Below are positions 61,505-64,000 of a stretch of 64,000 bases of DNA, one piece after another. A program made the position numbers and the translations under genes. Location: positions 23,839 through 87,838 of the forward strand of contig CAZPZD010000003.1 in the NCBI GenBank assembly GCA_964590515.1. The letters run 5' to 3'. Position 1 is the stretch's first letter; the number at the start of each line of letters is the position of its first letter. The notes beneath the pieces were generated by a model, which saw nothing but the letters and a program-made list of their open reading frames with translations, was not told the DNA's origin and did no database searches. The stretch is from JADFRG01 sp964590515 (GTDB lineage Bacteria; Chloroflexota; Anaerolineae; Anaerolineales; E44-bin32).

Positions 61505-61730
61505 GACTGGAGGCCTAGGCACTCGCATGCGGAGCCAGCCGATTCCTCCTACATGACCTGCGCGAGGAGTTTGCCCAGGACTACTTGCTGCGCTTGCTTC
61601 GCTCGGCGCGGTCTACGAGCGGAAATACCTGCTGGGACCTTCGACCCCCCTCCGTTGATCGCCAAGCGCCTGGTGGAGATTGGCCACGAGGTGGGCGCCC
61701 GGCTTTCAACGCCGGCGCGGTGGAGACAAA
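61505..61730 (+). pseudogene. argG: Decayed argininosuccinate synthase fragment
   Basis: In different frames the sequence gives 'ALACGASRFLLHDLREEFAQ', then 'AVYERKYLLGP' and then 'PPLIAKRLVEIGHEVGA', the consecutive middle blocks of ArgG (family pattern GAxxxxxxDLREEF ... ALYEGKYxLxxxxxRPLIAKxxVEIA). At least two frameshifts separate them. The N-terminal SGGLDTS site and the C-terminal half are absent. It cannot make a working enzyme. The rest of the region 61183-61855 holds no gene that I can support, apart from the inverted repeats listed. Confidence 0.6.
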
Positions 61731-61747
61731 ATGAATGTCCCTTCAGA

Positions 61748-61765
61748 ATGTCCCTAATGGGACAT
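61748..61765. promoter_or_regulatory. 18-bp palindrome, possible operator
   Basis: ATGTCCCTAATGGGACAT, a perfect 7-bp arm palindrome with TAAT between arms. A further ATGTCCC copy lies at 61735-61741, 13 bp upstream. It sits 90 bases before the CPBP gene start, a suitable place for a dimeric regulator, possibly the downstream OmpR-type protein (inference). It could also be a terminal repeat of a lost element. Confidence 0.4.
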
Positions 61766-61855
61766 GACTTTCTAGCGAACAAGCGTATAAACCAACTGCG
61801 AGATCAGTGAAAACAATAAAGCAATTGGTGACTTGTCAAGAAAGCAAGGTAGCCC

Positions 61856-62836
61856 ATGTTCCCGAATCCAGACATGACTAAACGGTTAGCGGAAGAGTAT
61901 CGGAAAGACAGGCTGCGCGAGGCGGAGCAGGCGCGGTTGGCCCGGGAAGCGCAGGGTTCCACTCCAAAAGTGTTAAGGGGGAGACGCCTGGCACACTTCA
62001 CCCGACTAATGGGAAAGCCAGTGTTGGCCTTCTTCACGCTCGCCTTTGCCATCTCGTGGGCTGCCTTCTTCCTCGAACGAGCAGCGCGGCAGGCTCTCTT
62101 TCCTGATGCCGTACTCTTCACCCTCAACCTCGTGGTCAAGTTCGGCCCCAGTGCAGCCGGCCTCATAGTGGTCGGGGCCACGGAACGGGCAGGCGGCATT
62201 CGCGAGTTGTTGAGCGGATTGTTGAAATGGCGAGTCGCGCTGCACTGGTATGTGCTGGCGTTGTTCGGCCCGGCTGCGCTGATGTTGGCAGCCATTACCC
62301 TGAGCCTGCCGCTGGGCAGCCGCGCACTGGAGGATGCCGACTGGCAGTGGCCGAGGAGCGCAGGCTTGTTACTGTCGCTGTTTGCGACTCGCTTCTTCAT
62401 CGGAGGCGGGCTGGGCGAGGAATTGGGCTGGCGCGGCTTCGCCCTGCCTCGACTTCAGCCCCGCTATGGCCATCTGCGCGCCAGTCTGCTTATCGGCCTG
62501 ATGTGGGGACTGTGGCATCTGCCCGGCAACTTGAGCTCCAATTCGCCTCTTCTGGCTCTCCTCGCACAGATGATCCTGACGCTCTCGCTCAGCATCATCT
62601 TCAGTTGGGTCTATCACAGAACCGGTGGGAGCCTGCTTGTCGTCTCCCTCCTGCACGCCGCCAACAACGCGTATTCGGCGTTCTTTGAAACTACCCTGCC
62701 CGCGCTCGGCGATGAGATTGGCTGGATTGCACTGTATGTGGTTTTCATCATCGGGGTCGCGGCCATTGTCATCCGCAAGGCAGGGCTGGCCTCATCGCCT
62801 CGCGGACGTCTGGCCAGCGAGTTGTCATATGAGTGA
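61856..62836 (+). CDS. CPBP-family intramembrane metalloprotease
   Basis: The protein has 326 aa. A charged N-terminal stretch (1-50) precedes about eight transmembrane helices. CPBP/CAAX-protease motifs are present: 'EELGWRGFALPRLQ' (motif 1 EExxxR), 'GLMWGLWHLPG' (motif 2) and 'VSLLHAANNAYS' (motif 3, HxxxN). These Glu/His residues form the metal site. Relatives process prenylated proteins, bacteriocins or act in immunity to them. The ATG has AAGG seven bases upstream. The stop overlaps the next gene. Confidence 0.9.
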   Translation: MFPNPDMTKRLAEEYRKDRLREAEQARLAREAQGSTPKVLRGRRLAHFTRLMGKPVLAFFTLAFAISWAAFFLERAARQALFPDAVLFTLNLVVKFGPSAAGLIVVGATERAGGIRELLSGLLKWRVALHWYVLALFGPAALMLAAITLSLPLGSRALEDADWQWPRSAGLLLSLFATRFFIGGGLGEELGWRGFALPRLQPRYGHLRASLLIGLMWGLWHLPGNLSSNSPLLALLAQMILTLSLSIIFSWVYHRTGGSLLVVSLLHAANNAYSAFFETTLPALGDEIGWIALYVVFIIGVAAIVIRKAGLASSPRGRLASELSYE

Positions 62837-63362
62837 GCCTGTGGTTTACCACATTCGCATCCAAGGCCAACTAGCCGAAGACTGGTCGGACTGGTTCGAT
62901 GGCATGACCATCACCTGCACGCCCGGCGACGTGACCGCGCTCACTGGCCCGGTGGCCGATCAGGCGGCGCTTCACGGCCTGCTCGCTAAAGTGCGCGATC
63001 TGGGCCTAGCACTGATTTCCGTGTGCCGGGTCTACCGTGAGTTTCCCGCAGCCGAGGCGGACATCCTCTGTCCAGGCGATCTGATTATTGACCGGACGCG
63101 CGGGCAGGTGAGGCGCGGCAATCAACCGCTCACCCTCACGCCCACCGAATTTCGTTTGCTGGTGTATCTCGTGCAGAACAAGGGCCAGACCCTAACAAGG
63201 AGTCAAATACTTGAGGCAGTATGGGGTTACGACGCCGACGTTGGGGACGAGCGCTCGGTCAACGTCCACATCCGCCGCCTGCGCGAGAAGATCGAACTTG
63301 ACCCCGGCCGCCCTGCGCTCATCCTCACCGTTCCTGGCATTGGCTATCGATTCGCTGCGTAG
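62829..63362 (+). CDS. One-piece OmpR-type regulator with novel N-terminal domain
   Basis: The protein has 177 aa from the ATG at 62829, which overlaps the CPBP stop by 8 bases (ATGAGTGA). Residues 90-177 are a winged helix of the OmpR/PhoB type ('LTPTEFRLLVYLVQNKGQTLTRSQILEAVWGYDAD...SVNVHIRRLREKIE'). Residues 1-80 are not a receiver domain; they hold 'YHIRIQGQLAEDWSDWFDGM' and 'GPVADQAALHGLLAKVRDLGL', a short domain also found alone in uncharacterised proteins. It may sense a ligand without phosphorylation (inference). It probably controls, or is controlled with, the protease. Confidence 0.8.
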   Translation: MSEPVVYHIRIQGQLAEDWSDWFDGMTITCTPGDVTALTGPVADQAALHGLLAKVRDLGLALISVCRVYREFPAAEADILCPGDLIIDRTRGQVRRGNQPLTLTPTEFRLLVYLVQNKGQTLTRSQILEAVWGYDADVGDERSVNVHIRRLREKIELDPGRPALILTVPGIGYRFAA

Positions 63363-63518
63363 GCGGAGCATTTCGCGTAACGGATGTAGCCGATGGGAGC
63401 ACAGTTTGCACTCCAACCCAGACTGCCGAGATTACGAAACCGTAATCAGCTTGGCCGGAACTCCTTCAGAATGTGCAGCGTCTTTGCTTTCAGATACGAC
63501 ACCCAAAGGAGAAAACCA

Positions 63519-64000
63519 ATGTTCAACCCAAACACTTCCCTCGGTAATTTGCTCTTCGCCCTGCTGGCGTTCAGCCTGCTTGTGGCCGCATGCAGTCCGG
63601 CAAGTGCCGGCACTGAACCGACAGAAACTCAGCCCCCTATCGTCTCGCACCCCAACGCTGAGGGCGGTTACGTGGATCTGGTGGATGCGTTGACCAAAGG
63701 TGGTGCGACCGTCGAGTTGGGCGACACCTTTGAGCAGGCCTGTTTCGGCGTCCCCCCAAGAGTGATCAGAGTGAACGGCATGGATGTGCAGGTCTTTGAG
63801 TACGACGATGAGGCCGCGCGGGAGGCCGAGTCCTCGCTGATCACTTCCGACGGTCAGCCTTGCCCCACAATGCTGGTGCTTTGGGTTGACCAGCCCAACG
63901 TCTGGGCCGAGGGACGCATCATCGTTTTGTACGTGGGCAAAGATACTGACTTGATGGCCCGCCTGACGGACGTGCTGGGTGAGCCGCTCACCCAGCACGT
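63519..64000 (+). CDS. Lipoprotein, 3' end cut by window
   Basis: The ATG at 63519 has AAAGGAG seven bases upstream. A signal peptide ends in the lipobox LLVAAC (Cys near residue 25). The rest includes 'AEGGYVDLVDALTKGGATVELGDTF' and 'GMDVQVFEYDDEAAREAESSLI', a small alpha/beta domain with two Cys residues that could form a disulfide ('EQACFGVP' and 'GQPCPTM'). It runs off the window with no stop. Possible role in sensing or binding; no family was recognised. It follows the regulator gene by 156 bases. Confidence 0.8.
   Translation, partial: MFNPNTSLGNLLFALLAFSLLVAACSPASAGTEPTETQPPIVSHPNAEGGYVDLVDALTKGGATVELGDTFEQACFGVPPRVIRVNGMDVQVFEYDDEAAREAESSLITSDGQPCPTMLVLWVDQPNVWAEGRIIVLYVGKDTDLMARLTDVLGEPLTQH

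Noticed and set aside
63432..63998. 188-codon minus-strand frame at the window end
   Set aside because: Shadow of the plus-strand lipoprotein, which has a signal peptide, lipobox and ribosome site.
1..64000. Mobile elements, prophage, CRISPR, rRNA and tRNA genes
   Set aside because: No transposase, integrase, phage structural gene, spaced repeat array or RNA gene could be recognised by eye; a covariance-model search would be decisive for RNAs.

Overview
The window is a G+C-rich stretch of a bacterial draft genome, most likely a metagenome-assembled or other scaffolded assembly, because five runs of exactly 100 N join contigs. The gene content suggests Chloroflexota, but only as inference. 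Pointers are lipoproteins with Thr-Pro-rich low-complexity linkers, a giant STAND/WD40 regulator, DUF4013 and bPH2 membrane proteins, and a yqeY-pgpH-ybeY-dgkA block. No rRNA, tRNA, CRISPR array, transposase or prophage was recognised.

Layout. 1-9.5 kb (mostly +): a partial TPR protein, a LamG-like lipoprotein, yqeY-pgpH-ybeY-dgkA (RNA maturation and c-di-AMP turnover), a GAF/PAS histidine kinase and an endonuclease IV-like barrel. 8.8-32.9 kb: metabolic and housekeeping genes in short operons (DUF5666 protein, deoxynucleoside kinase, SDR, TldD/TldE, metallo-beta-lactamase fold protein, LURP-one protein, DMT exporter, class III aminotransferase, MsrA, ADP-ribosylglycohydrolase, TfoX-like, a frameshifted SRPBCC gene, CorA, APC permease, dienelactone hydrolase, MFS, a two-VOC dioxygenase-like protein), then a collagen-like protein with a basic H1-like tail and a REC-HTH-RsbU phosphatase fusion. 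33-38.7 kb: a BtrH_N/DUF4872 protein, and a 1310-aa XRE-STAND-WD40 protein divergent from a 67-aa peptide. 38.7-44 kb (minus): a tightly packed block of up to eight genes with small membrane proteins, a LamG lipoprotein, a cytoplasmic SUOX-like molybdoenzyme, a flavin reductase and a zinc-ribbon protein. 44-55.7 kb: an M1 aminopeptidase, a monooxygenase-like protein, AlkD, an ABC transporter/glycosyltransferase/PlsY lipid operon, a PLP decarboxylase and a geranylgeranyl-reductase-like flavoprotein. 55.7-64 kb: homospermidine synthase, an SDR, galK, a galT with an internal deletion, a methyltransferase interrupted by an in-frame UGA, a decayed argG fragment, and a CPBP protease coupled to an unusual OmpR-type regulator, ending in a partial lipoprotein.

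Strongest leads: (i) the STAND/WD40 gene with its divergent peptide and direct repeats; (ii) the collagen-like protein with no signal peptide; (iii) the UGA-interrupted methyltransferase with a SECIS-like hairpin 13 nt downstream; (iv) the CPBP protease and one-piece OmpR regulator pair; (v) the molybdoenzyme operon. Assembly caution: two of the five gaps are flanked by identical 55-bp copies, so they are unmerged overlaps. Collapsing one of them restores an intact galK.
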